NCBI GenBank assembly: GCA_900315715.1
Contig: ONAH01000034.1
Coordinates: forward strand, 1-41,692
Direction: 5' to 3'
DNA: 41,692 nucleotides
DNA from: an uncultured Eubacteriales bacterium
GTDB taxonomy: Bacteria > Bacillota > Clostridia > Oscillospirales > Acutalibacteraceae
The position numbers were made by a program, and so were the translations under genes. The notes below the pieces were generated by a model. That model was given only the letters and a program-made list of their open reading frames with translations, searched no databases and was not told the DNA's origin. Every line of letters begins with the position of its first letter. Within the stretch, counting starts at the first letter, position 1. Of the stretch, positions 41,505 through 41,692 are shown one piece after another.

Positions 41505-41692
41505 TTAAGCGGTGTCTGTTTTCCTTGTGTCCTTCCAACGACCTCTGAGTATTCTCAAATCACCATTTCCTCCGCAGAGTTTACATGGTTCTTCTCCGTA
41601 TTCAGAGCTGTCCGGATGCTGTGGAATCCACAAGGTTTCATCCATAAACACAAATCGTTTTATTTTTTCGTCATTAAAAATCTTATCAAATA
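41505..41692 (-). CDS. 3' end of a CDS cut by the right window edge
   Basis: The frame is open from the window edge to a TAA at 41505, giving 61 residues. It includes FVFMDETLWIPQHPDSS and a CxxC pair in EEPCKLCGGNGDLR, which suggests half of a zinc ribbon or rubredoxin-like knuckle. The stop lies 12 bases before the next gene's ATG, so it is the upstream member of the operon. The family cannot be judged from this piece. Confidence 0.6.
   Translation of the reverse strand, partial: FDKIFNDEKIKRFVFMDETLWIPQHPDSSEYGEEPCKLCGGNGDLRILRGRWKDTRKTDTA

Noticed and set aside
1..41692. CRISPR array
   Set aside because: No regularly spaced direct repeats with unique spacers were found on reading; the only tandem repeats are the coding repeats in the lipoprotein linker and the GlgB tail.

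Overview
The window looks like a chromosomal segment of a low-GC, endospore-lineage Firmicute of the Oscillospiraceae/Ruminococcus type. The evidence is a germination protease (gpr), a GlgC/GlgD pair of ADP-glucose pyrophosphorylase subunits, MurT/GatD, a PF06541 membrane protein, a secreted protein with a dockerin (a cellulosome or amylosome module), and many near-perfect sigma-A promoters (TTGACA-17-TATAAT). The species cannot be fixed from the sequence alone.

Positions 1-34200 are mostly housekeeping. From the left: the 5' tip of a probable argD; a secreted dockerin protein; murT-gatD (peptidoglycan glutamate amidation); gpr; a glycogen operon read glgB-glgC-glgD-glgA; an unknown protein and an ASKHA/ROK-like protein; a four-gene Gld-type ABC transporter operon (ATPase, permease, GldG-like, DUF4340); a PF06541 membrane protein; a DtxR/MntR-like repressor; a LURP-one-like protein; RNase Z; mntP; a PadR regulator with a long structured leader; deoD-cdd; an MreB-like actin; tRNA-Thr and tRNA-Tyr; a XerC/D-like recombinase; a membrane protein of unknown role; an N-terminally short asparagine-synthetase homologue; a large coiled-coil membrane protein followed by a flavodoxin lipoprotein; and a cyclophilin.

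Positions 34200-36541 hold a site-2 protease with a small membrane partner (reminiscent of SpoIVFA/FB) and then degraded mobile DNA: an IS5-type transposase N-terminal fragment and a frameshifted IS3-type transposase fragment.

Positions 36542-40260 are the most interesting part. A promoter drives a gene whose protein joins an FtsZ/tubulin-like GTPase core to a C-terminal TIR domain. Fourteen bases later comes a stand-alone RyR-domain protein, and then a 700-residue TIR protein with an undefined middle region and Sel1/TPR-like repeats. Both TIR domains keep the glutamate expected of NAD-cleaving TIRs. TIR and RyR modules recur in nucleotide-signalling conflict systems, so a cytoskeleton-linked, NAD-based defence system is a reasonable hypothesis; it is not shown by the sequence. 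A second, degraded copy of the IS5-type left end lies at about 40399-40520 in the opposite orientation, so the island sits between inverted relics of one IS type.

The right edge (40542-41692) has short minus-strand genes of unknown function, the last cut by the window end.
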